Source of the DNA: Propioniciclava coleopterorum
GTDB taxonomy: Bacteria; Actinomycetota; Actinomycetes; Propionibacteriales; Propionibacteriaceae
DNA: 64,000 bases
Reading direction: 5' to 3'
NCBI RefSeq assembly: GCF_011393335.1
Contig: NZ_CP049865.1
Location: 2,312,722 to 2,376,721, forward strand
Shown here one piece after another: positions 7,948-17,219 of the stretch. The notes below the pieces were generated by a model. The model was not told the DNA's origin. It worked only from the letters and a program-made list of their open reading frames with translations, and did not search any database. The position numbers and the translations under genes were made by a program. Positions within the stretch are counted from its first letter, which is position 1. The number at the start of each line of letters is the position of its first letter.

Positions 7948-10236
7948 GTGCACACGAGCGCAGACCAGGTGAGCGGGACCCGGCGGGTCGACGAACTGCT
8001 GGCGGAGATGACCGTGGCGGAGAAGGTCGCCCAGCTGGGCAGCTTCTGGGCCAAGGACGGCGCGGCCGAGGGCGACGTCGCCCCGATGTCGCAGGAACTC
8101 GGCCAGGAGGCCCCGGGCTTCGACGCCGCGATCGAGGGCGGGCTGGGCCAGCTGACGCGGACCTGGGGCACGACGCCGCTCACCCCCGAGCAGGGCATCG
8201 CCGCGATGCGGGAGCGGCAGCGCCGCGTGATGGCCGCCAACCGCTTCGGCATCCCCGCGGTCGCGCACGAGGAGTGCCTCACCGGCTTCACGGCGTGGGG
8301 CGCGACGGTCTACCCGACGTCCCTGGCGTGGGGCGCGACCTTCCACCCCGAACTCGTCCACGACATGGCGCGCGCCATCGGCGAGGACATGGCGGGCGTC
8401 GGCGTCCACCAGGCGCTCAGCCCGGTGCTGGACGTCGTGCACGACTACCGGTGGGGACGCGTCGAGGAGACCATCGGGGAGGACCCCTACCTGGTCGGCA
8501 CCGTCGGCGCGGCCTACGTCCGCGGCCTCGAGGACGCCGGCATCGTCGCGACCTTGAAGCACTTCGCCGGCTACTCGGCCTCGGTCGCCGCGCTCAACCA
8601 CGGCCCCGTCCGGATGGGGCGGCGCCACTTCCGCGACGTCGTGCTCGTGCCGTTCGAGATGGCCCTGCAGGTCGGCGGCGCGCGCTCTGTGATGAACTCC
8701 TACACCGACGTCGACGGCGTCCCGTGCGCGGCCGACCGCTGGCTGCTCACCGACCTGCTGCGCGGCGAGTGGGGCTTCACCGGCACCGTCGTCTCGGACT
8801 ACTTCGCCATCCGCTTCCTGCAGAGCGCCCACCAGGTCGCCGAGAGCAAGGGGGACGCCGCCGCGCTGGCCCTGTCCGCCGGCCTCGACGTCGAACTGCC
8901 CGGCACCGACGCGTTCGCCGACCTCGCCGCGCAGGTGGCCTCGGGCGCGGTGCCCGAGGAGGTGCTGGACGTCGCCGTGCGGCGCGTCCTGGAACAGAAG
9001 GCCGAGCTCGGGCTGCTCGAACCCGGCTGGGAGCCCCGCCTGGACGCCGCCGCCGACATCGACCTGGACTCGCCGCGCAACCGGGCGATCGCGCGGCAGC
9101 TGGCCGAGGAGTCGATCGTGCTCGTCGCCAACGACGGCACGCTGCCGCTCGCCGCGACCACCAGGGTCGCCGTCATCGGGCCGGTCGCGGCCGACGGCCT
9201 CACGATGATGGGCTGCTACGCCTTCCCCAACCACGTGCTGAAGCACCACCCGGGCGTCGAGGCGGGCATGGACCTGCCCACCATCGCCGAGGCCGTGGCC
9301 GGCGAGTTCGCCGCCACGACCTTCACCCAGGGCTGCGCCATCGACGGCGACGACGCCTCCGGGATCGACGAGGCGGTCGCCGCGGCTGCCGCCGCCGACG
9401 TCGCCATCGTCACCGTCGGCGACATCGCCGGACTGTTCGGGGCGGGCACCTCCGGGGAGGGCAATGACGCGCCCGACCTGCGGCTGCCCGGCGTCCAGCA
9501 CGAGCTCGTCGAGCGGGTGCTGGCCTCCGGGACCCCCGTGGTCCTGGTCGTGTCCTCGGGCCGCCCCTACGCGCTGGGCGGGCTCGCCGAGCGCTGCGCC
9601 GCGGTCGTGCAGGCGTTCTTCCCCGGCGAGGAGGGCGCCGGCGCGGTGGCCGGCGTGCTGTCGGGCCGCGTCAACCCGGCCGGGCGGCTGCCCGTCGGCA
9701 TCCCGCGGGTCTCCGGCGCCCAGCCGTGGACGTACCTGATGCCGCCGCTGGGCCGGCGCCAGAAGGGCAACACCAGCCTCGACCCGGAGGTGATGTTCCC
9801 CTTCGGGCACGGCCTGGGCTACACCGACTTCGAGGTCTCCGACCTGGCGCTCTCCTCCGACGAGATCGCCCCGGACGGCTCGGTCGAGATCGCGGCCGAC
9901 GTCACCAACACCGGGGCGCGCGCCGGCGTCCACGTGGTGCAGCTGTACCTGCGCGACGAGGTCGCCCAGGTCACCACGCCCGTGAAGCGCCTGGTCGGCT
10001 ACGCGCGGGTCGCGCTCGAGCCGGGCGAGACCCGGCGCGTCACCTTCGCGCTGCACGCCGACCGCACCAGCTTCACCGGCCTGGACCACACCCGGATCGT
10101 CGAGCCCGGCTGGTTCACCGTCTGGGTGGGCCACAGCTCCGAGGACCTGCCGCTGAGCGGGCGCTTCCGCATCGTCGGCGACGTGCGGGCGGTGGGCCAC
10201 GACCGCGAACTGCTGACGCCCGTCACGATCGCCTGA
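7948..10236 (+). CDS. Glycoside hydrolase family 3 (beta-xylosidase/beta-glucosidase)
   Basis: Family 3 glycosidase of 762 residues without a signal peptide, so it acts in the cytosol on imported oligosaccharides. The N-terminal TIM-barrel domain has KHFAGYS (about residues 205-211) and the nucleophile in GTVVSDYFAI (Asp 284). The alpha/beta sandwich follows, then the C-terminal fibronectin-III-like domain (PFGHGLGYTDFEVSDLAL onward). Family 3 covers beta-xylosidase and beta-glucosidase activity. Xylosidase is favoured here by linkage to GH67, xylA and xylB, which is inference. The GTG start at 7948 has GAGGAGG about 9 nt upstream. The GH67 gene starts 23 nt downstream, implying an operon. 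Confidence 0.9.
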   Translation: MHTSADQVSGTRRVDELLAEMTVAEKVAQLGSFWAKDGAAEGDVAPMSQELGQEAPGFDAAIEGGLGQLTRTWGTTPLTPEQGIAAMRERQRRVMAANRFGIPAVAHEECLTGFTAWGATVYPTSLAWGATFHPELVHDMARAIGEDMAGVGVHQALSPVLDVVHDYRWGRVEETIGEDPYLVGTVGAAYVRGLEDAGIVATLKHFAGYSASVAALNHGPVRMGRRHFRDVVLVPFEMALQVGGARSVMNSYTDVDGVPCAADRWLLTDLLRGEWGFTGTVVSDYFAIRFLQSAHQVAESKGDAAALALSAGLDVELPGTDAFADLAAQVASGAVPEEVLDVAVRRVLEQKAELGLLEPGWEPRLDAAADIDLDSPRNRAIARQLAEESIVLVANDGTLPLAATTRVAVIGPVAADGLTMMGCYAFPNHVLKHHPGVEAGMDLPTIAEAVAGEFAATTFTQGCAIDGDDASGIDEAVAAAAAADVAIVTVGDIAGLFGAGTSGEGNDAPDLRLPGVQHELVERVLASGTPVVLVVSSGRPYALGGLAERCAAVVQAFFPGEEGAGAVAGVLSGRVNPAGRLPVGIPRVSGAQPWTYLMPPLGRRQKGNTSLDPEVMFPFGHGLGYTDFEVSDLALSSDEIAPDGSVEIAADVTNTGARAGVHVVQLYLRDEVAQVTTPVKRLVGYARVALEPGETRRVTFALHADRTSFTGLDHTRIVEPGWFTVWVGHSSEDLPLSGRFRIVGDVRAVGHDRELLTPVTIA

Positions 10237-10259
10237 GCGGCCCCGGAAGAAGGACGACC

Positions 10260-12227
10260 ATGAGGTACTTCCCCGACAGCGACGCCTGCTGGCTGGGCGG
10301 GCCGGGCGCGGCGCAGGTCGCCGCCGCCCGGCTGGTCGGCACCACCGGCACGCCGGTGCCGGACGCCCTCGCGGCCGACCACGCCGACGCGGCGGTCCGG
10401 CTCGGCGTCGGGGCGGGCGCCGCGGTGGTGGCGCTCGAGCTCGACCCCGACGACGACCTCGGCCCCGAGGGCTTCCGGCTCACCCGGACGCCGCAGGGCG
10501 TCGCCGTCGCGGCGGCGTCCGAGCGGGGGCTGGTGTACGGCTACCACCGGCTGCTGACCACCGGCCTGGACGCCGCGCCGCTGGGGGAGCACCGGCCCTC
10601 GGCGCCGATCCGGATGCTCGACGACTGGGACAACCTGTCGGCCGCCGAGCACCTGGGCAGCGTCGAGCGCGGGTTCTCCGGGCCCTCGATCCTGTTCGCC
10701 GACGGCGCCATGGTGGCGGACCTGAGCCGCCTGCGCGACTACGGGCGGCTCATGGCCTCGCTGGGCCTCAACGCCCTGTGCCTCAACAACGTCAACGTCC
10801 ACGACGCCGGCACCCATCTGATCGCCGACATGCTGCCCGACGTCGCCCGGGCGGCCGCGGTGCTGCGCGACTACGGCGTCACGACCTACCTGGCCGCCAA
10901 CTTCGCCGCCCCGATCACGCTGGGCGACCTGACCACCGCCGACCCGCTCGACCCGGGCGTCCGGGCGTGGTGGGCCGAGGCCTGCGCGCGGGTCTACGCC
11001 GCGGTGCCGGACTTCGGCGGCTTCGTCGTGAAGGCCGACTCCGAGGGTCGGCCGGGGCCGTTCACGTACGGCCGCACGCACGCCGACGGCGCCAACATGC
11101 TCGCCGCCGCGCTCGCGCCGTTCGGCGGCACCGTGTTCTGGCGCTGCTTCGTCTACGACTGCCGCCAGGACTGGCGCGACCGCAGCACCGACCGCGCCCG
11201 GGCGGCCGCCGACCACTTCCAGCCGCTCGACGGCGCCTTCGCCGACAACGTGGTGCTGCAGGTCAAGTACGGACCGATCGACTTCCAGGCGCGCGAGGCG
11301 ATCTCGCCGCTGCTGACGACGCTGCGCGACACCAACGTCGTGATCGAACTGCAGGTCACCCAGGAGTACACCGGGCAGCAGAAGCACGTGTGCTACCTCG
11401 GCGAGCTGTGGGCCGAGGTGCTCGGCTTCCGCATCGGGCGGGACGCCGACGGCGGGCCGAGCCTGGGGGCGCTCGTGGCGGGCCCCGCCGGGGCGCGCAC
11501 CGGCTTCGCGGCGGTCTCGAACGTCGGGGCGGGTGAGTTCTGGACCGGGCACCCGTTCGCGCAGGCCAACCTCTACGCCTACGGCCGCCTCGCCTGGGAC
11601 CCCGGGCTCGACCCCGCCGACATCCTGCGCGAGTGGATCGCCGCCACCTACGACCTGGACGCCGAGGCGTCCGCGGACCTGGAGGCGATCCTGCTGGGTT
11701 CCTGGGCGACGTACGAGGCGTACTCCGCGCCGCTGGGCGTCGGCTTCATGGTCGAGCCCGGCCACCACTACGGCCCCAACGTGGACGGCTACGAGTACTC
11801 GCTGTGGGGCACCTACCACTTCGCCGACCGGGACGGGATCGGCGTCGACCGGACCGTGGCCACCGGCTCGGGCATGACCGGGCTCTACACCCCGGAGGTG
11901 GCCGCCAGGTACGAGACGCTGGAGGCCTGCCCCGACGAGTACCTGCTGTTCTTCCACCACGTGCCCTACGGCCACGTCCTGCACTCGGGGCGGACCGTGA
12001 TCCAGCACATCTACGACAGCCACTTCGCGGGCGTCGAGGCCGTGGAGGCGATGCGCGGCAGTTGGGCCGCCCTGCGCGGAGCGCTGCCGGCGAGGGTGGT
12101 GGCCGAGGTGGACGCCCGCCTGGACGAGCAGTTGCGCTGCGCCGTCGAGTGGCGCGACCAGATCAACACCTACTTCTTCCGCAAGTCGGGGGTGCCGGAC
12201 GCCCACGGGCGGCTGATCCACGCCTGA
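10260..12227 (+). CDS. aguA: GH67 alpha-glucuronidase
   Basis: Alpha-glucuronidase of 655 residues that removes 4-O-methyl-glucuronic acid from the non-reducing end of short aldouronic acids made from glucuronoxylan. Family 67 hallmarks are RMLDDWDNL, SVERGFSG, GFVVKADSEGRPGP, GRTHADGANMLA, QVKYGPIDFQAREAISPL (the catalytic Asp and Glu region) and LQVTQEYTGQQ. No signal peptide is present, consistent with intracellular action after uptake. The start ATG at 10260 follows GAAGAAGG. It is co-transcribed with the GH3 gene. Together with the LplA/YtcP/LplB-type importer at 13-17 kb this resembles the aldouronate-utilisation systems described in Paenibacillus and Geobacillus. Confidence 0.95.
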   Translation: MRYFPDSDACWLGGPGAAQVAAARLVGTTGTPVPDALAADHADAAVRLGVGAGAAVVALELDPDDDLGPEGFRLTRTPQGVAVAAASERGLVYGYHRLLTTGLDAAPLGEHRPSAPIRMLDDWDNLSAAEHLGSVERGFSGPSILFADGAMVADLSRLRDYGRLMASLGLNALCLNNVNVHDAGTHLIADMLPDVARAAAVLRDYGVTTYLAANFAAPITLGDLTTADPLDPGVRAWWAEACARVYAAVPDFGGFVVKADSEGRPGPFTYGRTHADGANMLAAALAPFGGTVFWRCFVYDCRQDWRDRSTDRARAAADHFQPLDGAFADNVVLQVKYGPIDFQAREAISPLLTTLRDTNVVIELQVTQEYTGQQKHVCYLGELWAEVLGFRIGRDADGGPSLGALVAGPAGARTGFAAVSNVGAGEFWTGHPFAQANLYAYGRLAWDPGLDPADILREWIAATYDLDAEASADLEAILLGSWATYEAYSAPLGVGFMVEPGHHYGPNVDGYEYSLWGTYHFADRDGIGVDRTVATGSGMTGLYTPEVAARYETLEACPDEYLLFFHHVPYGHVLHSGRTVIQHIYDSHFAGVEAVEAMRGSWAALRGALPARVVAEVDARLDEQLRCAVEWRDQINTYFFRKSGVPDAHGRLIHA

Positions 12228-12231
12228 GGCG

Positions 12232-12477
12232 TCACAGGAGGCGAATCAGGCCCCGCTCGGTGCCGGCGGCCCGGTCCGAGGCGCGGTCCGCCTCGACGTA
12301 GAGCGTGAAGGTGCGGCTGCCCGACCGGGCGCGCGCCCAGTCCAGCACCTCACCGACGTCCTGGGCGGCGGTCAGACGCCACTCGTCCGTGGCGCCCTCC
12401 TCGTCCTCGAAGTAGACGCGGTAGACCGCGTCCTGCTCCCACGTCGTGTCGCGCGGGTCGACCCCGGAAGCACGCAT
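12232..12477 (-). CDS. Small hypothetical protein
   Basis: Predicted protein of 81 residues, rich in acidic and aromatic residues (for example QDAVYRVYFEDEEGATDEW), with no membrane segment or signal peptide. I do not recognise the family. An AGGAGGTG Shine-Dalgarno sits at ideal distance from the ATG at 12475-12477, which supports real translation. It ends 5 nt past the end of the GH67 gene on the opposite strand, so the two converge. Confidence 0.6.
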   Translation of the reverse strand: MRASGVDPRDTTWEQDAVYRVYFEDEEGATDEWRLTAAQDVGEVLDWARARSGSRTFTLYVEADRASDRAAGTERGLIRLL

Positions 12478-12539
12478 GTGACCACCTCCTGGCCAGAACC
12501 TACGCCGTCGCGCCCGGCCTAGCCAGAGGCCGGTGGCGC

Positions 12540-13280
12540 TCAGCTCGCGTGCGGGTCGGCGGGCGCGTCGCCCGGGTCGTCCCCATCGGCGAGGAAGTGG
12601 GACTCGATGTGGCTGAACACCGGTCGGGTGAGCGAGATCACCACCACACCGATGATGCTGCCCAGGAACGCCAGCAGCCAGTCGAACGTCCAGGCGGTGA
12701 GGATCACCAGCGCCAGGCTCATGGCCAGCAGCCCCACGGCGACCAGCGGGCGGATCAGCACGTAGGACGCCGCCAGCCGGGCCACGTCGGGGGTCCGGAA
12801 CGAGAAGTGGGCGGCGATCGCCTGGGAGAGCCAGGCCCAGGGGGCGCCGACGATGCCGAGCGCCGCGAAGGCGATCGTCCAGCCGAGCCCGACCCCCTCG
12901 GGGCGCTGGGACAGCAGGTGGATGTCGACGAGGATGAAGGCCGCGACGGCGACGACGGGGGCCCACAGCAGCAGCGACTGCCGCCAGCCCTGCCGCAGGC
13001 CGCGGCGGAACAGGGTCGAGGGCGCCGTCTCGCCGTCGAGCCGGGGGAGGGCGTACAGCACGCCGGTGAGCGCGGGGCCCAGCGACAGCGCCGTCGCCGC
13101 GAACAGGATGGCGTTGGAGACATCCGGGGCCAGCGCGACGAGCGCGACCCACCAGGGCAGGCTGACCAGGACGAACCACGCGTCCAGGACCATCAGGTCG
13201 TAGACGCGCTGGGCGAAGCGGGCCAGCGGCTTCTCGTCGAAGCCGGGGGCGGGCATCGAGGGCCCTCGGGTGGCGGACAT
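12540..13280 (-). CDS. DUF624 (YesL-like) membrane protein
   Basis: Integral membrane protein of 246 residues with about five or six hydrophobic helices. It matches the DUF624/YesL family, which is found beside sugar ABC importers of the LplABC/YtcQP class in Firmicutes and Actinobacteria and has no proven function. The start at 13280 is selected because GGGAGG lies 5-6 nt upstream; a GTG 12 nt earlier lacks a ribosome site. It follows the solute-binding gene on the same strand and is probably the last gene of the importer operon. Confidence 0.8.
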   Translation of the reverse strand: MSATRGPSMPAPGFDEKPLARFAQRVYDLMVLDAWFVLVSLPWWVALVALAPDVSNAILFAATALSLGPALTGVLYALPRLDGETAPSTLFRRGLRQGWRQSLLLWAPVVAVAAFILVDIHLLSQRPEGVGLGWTIAFAALGIVGAPWAWLSQAIAAHFSFRTPDVARLAASYVLIRPLVAVGLLAMSLALVILTAWTFDWLLAFLGSIIGVVVISLTRPVFSHIESHFLADGDDPGDAPADPHAS

Positions 13281-13307
13281 CAGGCCTCCCACGTCGGGGA
13301 ACGGTGC

Positions 13308-13334
13308 GGGGCGGCGACGTCGCGTCGCCGCCCC
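13308..13334 (-). terminator. Stem-loop after the solute-binding protein gene
   Basis: GGGGCGGCGAC (13308-13318) pairs perfectly with GTCGCCGCCCC (13324-13334). There is no T tract. Placed just after the solute-binding gene and before DUF624, it more likely protects or partly ends the upstream mRNA than stops the operon completely. Confidence 0.5.
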
Positions 13335-13358
13335 GATCGTTCCGGTGGAACCAGCAGG

Positions 13359-14999
13359 CTACTTCTTCTTCGACTTGAAGTTGGTGTAGGCCTCGTTGAG
13401 CAGGTCGGTGTACTGCTGCAGTCCCTGGCCCTTGAGCTCGGTCTGGAACGCGTCGAACTCGCTCAGCGGGCGCTGGCCGGTCACGAACTTCAGCGTGTTG
13501 GTGTCGATGAAGTCCTTCAGCGGCGTCAGCAGCAGGGTGGCCTGCTCGCGCTGCGCCTCCGACAGCGGGTGGGCCGGCGGCAGCGGGATCTGCGTCCGCT
13601 CGGCGGCCATCCGCGCCTGCCACTCCTTCTCCTCGGGGGCGAACATCGAGTGCACGAGGTCGGTGGTGCCGCCGTAGGAGAAGTTGCCGCCGGAGAACCC
13701 GAAGTCGGCGTTCAGCTTCTTGGGAGCGCCGGGGTTCATCCACTGGTAGGTGACGTCCGGCATGAGCTCACGCTCGCTGCCGTTCCGCTTGAACGTGACG
13801 CCCTCGACGCCCCACTTGGCGAACTCCTTGGCGTCGTTGTTGTAGAACAGCCAGTCCACGAACTGCAGGATCGCGGCGAAGTTCTCCGAGTCCTTGGCCT
13901 TGGCGGTCAGCATCACGCCGTTCTCCAGGCGGGTGCCGCCGACGACCTTGCCGGCCGGGCCCGCGGGCAGGATGTTCTTGGCGATGGAGTAGGTCCCGGC
14001 GCCCAGCGTCTTGTCCATGAGCGCGCGGTGCGACGACGGGTCCTGCGAGTTGCCCGAGATGACGCCGGTCTTGCCGGTGGTGAACGCGGCGATCGCGACG
14101 TCGTCCTTCTGGGTGAAGGACTGGGGGTCGAGCAGCTTCTCGGCCACGAGCTTGTGCAGGAACTCCAGCATGTCGCGGAACTGCGGCGTCGTGGCGGAGA
14201 CCACGAACTTGTCCGCGGCCTTGTCGAACTGGGCGTACTCCTGGTTGCCCCAGGTCGCGCCCGAGGTGGTGCCGTAGGAGTTGGCCACCAGGTTCAGCAG
14301 GTTGAGGCCCTGGTAGCGGTCGCTCATCACGTAGTCGCCCCCGACGAGCGGCTTGATCGCCTTCATGGCCTCGTAGACGTCGTCCCAGGTCTGCGGCTCG
14401 GAGACGCCGGCCTTCTGCAGCAGGTCGGTGCGGAAGATCAGCGTGTAGTCGGGCCACAGCTTCTCGTGCATGCCGGGCAGCAGGTAGAACTTGCCGTCCT
14501 CCTGGCGCAGCGTGTCGAGTTCGGGGTCCAGCTTGAAGTCCTTGGCGAACTTGGAGAAGTTCGGCATCTGGTCGACGTAGTCGCTCACGGGGAGCACCGC
14601 GCCCGAGGAGACGAACGCGGCCTCCTGGCCCGGGTAGACCTTCGGGATGACGATCGGGGCGTCGCCGGCGCTGATGAGCAGCGAGCGCTTCTGGTTGTAG
14701 TCCGACATCGGAACGGTGGTGACGTCGAGGGTCACCTTGGTCTTCTCGGTCAGGTGCGTCCAGAACAACCAGTCCGACTTGTACGGGTAGTTCGGGTGAT
14801 CCGAGAACAGGATCGGCAGCGTGAAGGCCTCGGTGGCCGTGAACTGCTGATCGGCCGCGAAGTTGTCCATCGCGCCCTTCTTGCTGCCCTCGGCGACGGG
14901 TTCGGTGCCCCCGCCGCCGCTGCAGGCCGCCAACGAACTCGCCAGGGCGATGCCGGCAACTCCGCCGAGCAGCGTCCGCCGCGAAATCGAATACGACAT
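13359..14999 (-). CDS. Extracellular solute-binding lipoprotein of a sugar ABC importer (LplA/YtcQ type)
   Basis: Lipoprotein of 546 residues, the large form of carbohydrate-binding protein typical of LplA/YtcQ/LipO. The N-terminus has a twin-arginine-like SISRRTLLGG motif and a lipobox LAAC (Cys about residue 26), followed by a Gly-rich linker. It should bind an oligosaccharide outside the membrane and pass it to the two permeases encoded upstream in the operon. The GH67 and xylose genes around it suggest aldouronic acids or xylo-oligosaccharides as cargo. No ATPase gene is linked, which is usual for this class because a shared MsmX-type ATPase serves several importers. Confidence 0.92.
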   Translation of the reverse strand: MSYSISRRTLLGGVAGIALASSLAACSGGGGTEPVAEGSKKGAMDNFAADQQFTATEAFTLPILFSDHPNYPYKSDWLFWTHLTEKTKVTLDVTTVPMSDYNQKRSLLISAGDAPIVIPKVYPGQEAAFVSSGAVLPVSDYVDQMPNFSKFAKDFKLDPELDTLRQEDGKFYLLPGMHEKLWPDYTLIFRTDLLQKAGVSEPQTWDDVYEAMKAIKPLVGGDYVMSDRYQGLNLLNLVANSYGTTSGATWGNQEYAQFDKAADKFVVSATTPQFRDMLEFLHKLVAEKLLDPQSFTQKDDVAIAAFTTGKTGVISGNSQDPSSHRALMDKTLGAGTYSIAKNILPAGPAGKVVGGTRLENGVMLTAKAKDSENFAAILQFVDWLFYNNDAKEFAKWGVEGVTFKRNGSERELMPDVTYQWMNPGAPKKLNADFGFSGGNFSYGGTTDLVHSMFAPEEKEWQARMAAERTQIPLPPAHPLSEAQREQATLLLTPLKDFIDTNTLKFVTGQRPLSEFDAFQTELKGQGLQQYTDLLNEAYTNFKSKKK

Positions 15000-15029
15000 G
15001 GGTATTCCTCCTTGTGGTGAGTGGTTCGG

Positions 15030-15899
15030 TCAGCCCTTGACCGAACCGAGCATGACGCCCGAGACGAAGTACTTCTGGACGAACGGGTAGATGGTCAGGA
15101 TCGGAAGGACGGTGAGGACCATGGTCACCGCCTTGATGTTGGCCGCGATCTGCGTTTCGTTGTCCACGCTCGCGCCGACGTCGTGGACGCCGCTGGTGCC
15201 GGCGATCAGGTTGCGGAGGTAGATGGTGACCGGGAACAATTCCTTCTTGTCCATGTAGAGGAAGGCGCCGAACCAGGCGTTCCAGTTGGCCACCGCGTAG
15301 AAGAGGATCATGGTGGCCAGCACGGCCTTGGACAGCGGCAGCACGACCCGGAGGAACGTCTGCACCTGGTTGAGGCCGTCGATGGCGGCGGCCTCCTCGA
15401 GTTCGTTGGGCATGCCCTCGAAGAACGACTTCATGACCAGCAGGTTGAACACGCTGATGGCGTTCGGCAGGACCACCGCCCAGATCGAGTTCTTCAGCCC
15501 CAGGGTGCTGATGAGGATGTAGTTCGGGATCAGGCCGCCGTTGAAGAACATCGTGAACACCGCGACGCCGATGAGCAGGCTGCGACCCTTGATGTGCTTC
15601 TTGCTCAGCACGTAGGCGTAGCAGGTGGTCAGCACCATCGAGATAGCGGTGGCCACCACGGTGTAGAGCACGGTGTTGCCGTAGTTGCGCCAGAACATCG
15701 GGTCGGACGCCACGGCGGCGTACGTCACGGTGTTGAAGCCCACCGGGAACAGGTTCACCTTGCCCGCGGTGATGGCCTCCTGGCTGGAGAACGACTGCGC
15801 GATGATGTTCACGAACGGGTACAGCGTCAGGAACACCACGAGCAGCAGGAAGGTCACGTTGAAGACCGTGAAGGTCTTGTACGACTGGGATTGCTTCAT
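15030..15899 (-). CDS. Sugar ABC transporter permease (YtcP/MalG type)
   Basis: Inner-membrane permease of 289 residues in the CUT1 class, with six predicted helices. The cytoplasmic coupling loop reads EEAAAIDGLNQVQTFLRVVLPLSK, shown in part at about residues 170-189, which is the EAA motif that contacts the ATPase. The N-terminal TFNVTFLLLVVFLTLYPF and the C-terminal FVQKYFVSGVMLGSVKG are typical of YtcP. It lies between the second permease and the solute-binding gene with short gaps, as in other LplB-YtcP-LplA operons. Confidence 0.92.
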   Translation of the reverse strand: MKQSQSYKTFTVFNVTFLLLVVFLTLYPFVNIIAQSFSSQEAITAGKVNLFPVGFNTVTYAAVASDPMFWRNYGNTVLYTVVATAISMVLTTCYAYVLSKKHIKGRSLLIGVAVFTMFFNGGLIPNYILISTLGLKNSIWAVVLPNAISVFNLLVMKSFFEGMPNELEEAAAIDGLNQVQTFLRVVLPLSKAVLATMILFYAVANWNAWFGAFLYMDKKELFPVTIYLRNLIAGTSGVHDVGASVDNETQIAANIKAVTMVLTVLPILTIYPFVQKYFVSGVMLGSVKG

Positions 15900-15913
15900 G
15901 ATTCAGGCCACCC

Positions 15914-16929
15914 TCACCACAGGCTCGAGCCGACGAGCTTGCGGGACAGGAAGTTGGCGCTGAGCACCAACGTCAGCCCGATGACGGACTCGAAGAGTCC
16001 GATGGCCGTGGCGTAGGAGAAGTTGTTGCTGACCAGGCCGACGCGGTACAGGTACGTCGAGATGACGTCGGCGGTCTCGTAGGTCAAGGGGCTGTAGAGC
16101 AGCAGGATCTTCTCGAAACCGACCGCGAGGAACGTGCCGATGTTGAGGATCAGGAGCGTGACGATCGTGGGCAGGATGCCCGGGATCGTGACGTGCAGCG
16201 TCTGCCGCCAGCGGTTTGCCCCGTCGATGCGGGCCGCTTCGTAGAGGTTCTCGTCGATCTGCGTGAGCGCCGCGAGGTAGAGGATCGTGCCCCAGCCCAT
16301 CGTCTGCCACACGTCCGAGGTGACGTAGATGGTGCGGAACCAGCTCGCCTCCTGGATGAAGTTGATCGGGGTGCCCCCGACCGCGCTGATGAGCTGGTTG
16401 ATCGACCCCTCCAGGGAGACGATCTGCAGGATCATGCCGGCCACGATCACGATCGACAGGAAGTGCGGCAGGTAGGACGCCGTCTGCACGAACTTCTTGA
16501 ACTTCTTGCTGCGGAGCTCGTTGAGCAGCAGCGCCAGGATGATCGGCATCGGGAAGCTGACCAGCAGCGTCAGCCCGCCGAGGATCACCGTGTTGGTGAA
16601 GACCTTCCAGAACGTGGGGTCGTTGAGGAACATCTCGATGTAGCGGAAGCCCACCCAGGACTCGCCGAACATGCTCCCGCCCGGCTGGAACTTCCGGAAG
16701 GCGATGACGTTGCCGAGCATCGGCACGTACCGGAAGATCACGAAGAAGGCGAGGGGAGCAGGGCGAGCGCGTACAGCTGCCAGTCCTTGCGGAACGCCTT
16801 GCGCCACGTCACCCGGTGTTTGGGCACCTTGCGCGGCTTGCTCGCGTTCATGGCGGCGAGCACCGCGGGGTCGCCCTGGGGTTCGCCCGTGGGCAACGCG
16901 GCCGGGTCGGCCGTATTCGTCGACGACAT
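15914..16929 (-). pseudogene. Sugar ABC transporter permease (LplB/YteP type), apparent frameshift
   Basis: Second permease of the importer. The N-terminus (ATG at 16927-16929, GAGGGAG Shine-Dalgarno) is read as MSSTNTADPAALPTGEP through WRKAFRKDWQLYALALLP. The rest, LAFFVIFRYVPMLGN and onward, continues in another frame to 15914. Adding one base to the GGGG run at 16753-16756 joins them into a protein of about 338 residues with the EAARIDGANRWRQTLHVTIPG coupling motif. That length is normal for LplB. The operon around it is intact, and five other genes in this window break in the same way, so an assembly error is more likely than real inactivation. Confidence 0.8.
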
Positions 16930-16950
16930 GCCACTCCCTCGTGTCGAATC

Positions 16951-17009
16951 CGAAGTTTCGGAAAGTTTCGTCGTGTCCGAGACTAGGGGGAGCGCTTTAG
17001 TTGTGTCAA
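16951..17009 (-). promoter_or_regulatory. Promoter and repeats upstream of the importer operon
   Basis: On the minus strand TTGACA (17004-17009), an 18-bp spacer and TAGTCT (16980-16985) form a strong promoter. The spacer contains AGCGCT with a central CG, a possible LacI-type site. Between promoter and ribosome site, AAGTTTCG occurs twice exactly 10 bp apart (16953-16960 and 16963-16970), suggesting a second protein-binding site. From 17010 to 17219 I see nothing further. Confidence 0.55.
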
Positions 17010-17219
17010 TAGACTTATCCCGATTGCCCCGAGCCCCGCCTGGACGCCGACGCGCACCCGGCGAGGGCGGGGGGCGCCGCCGTTCGGGCCAGCGTGCCGC
17101 GACAAGGGCGGATGGGGATCCCCCGTGGCGGGCATTCGGGTCACGATCGGGTGACGGGGCGTCCGCGATCGGTGCCGCCGAGCCGAGGGCTCGTCGTCGA
17201 GGTGATGTCGGTGGGGGCC

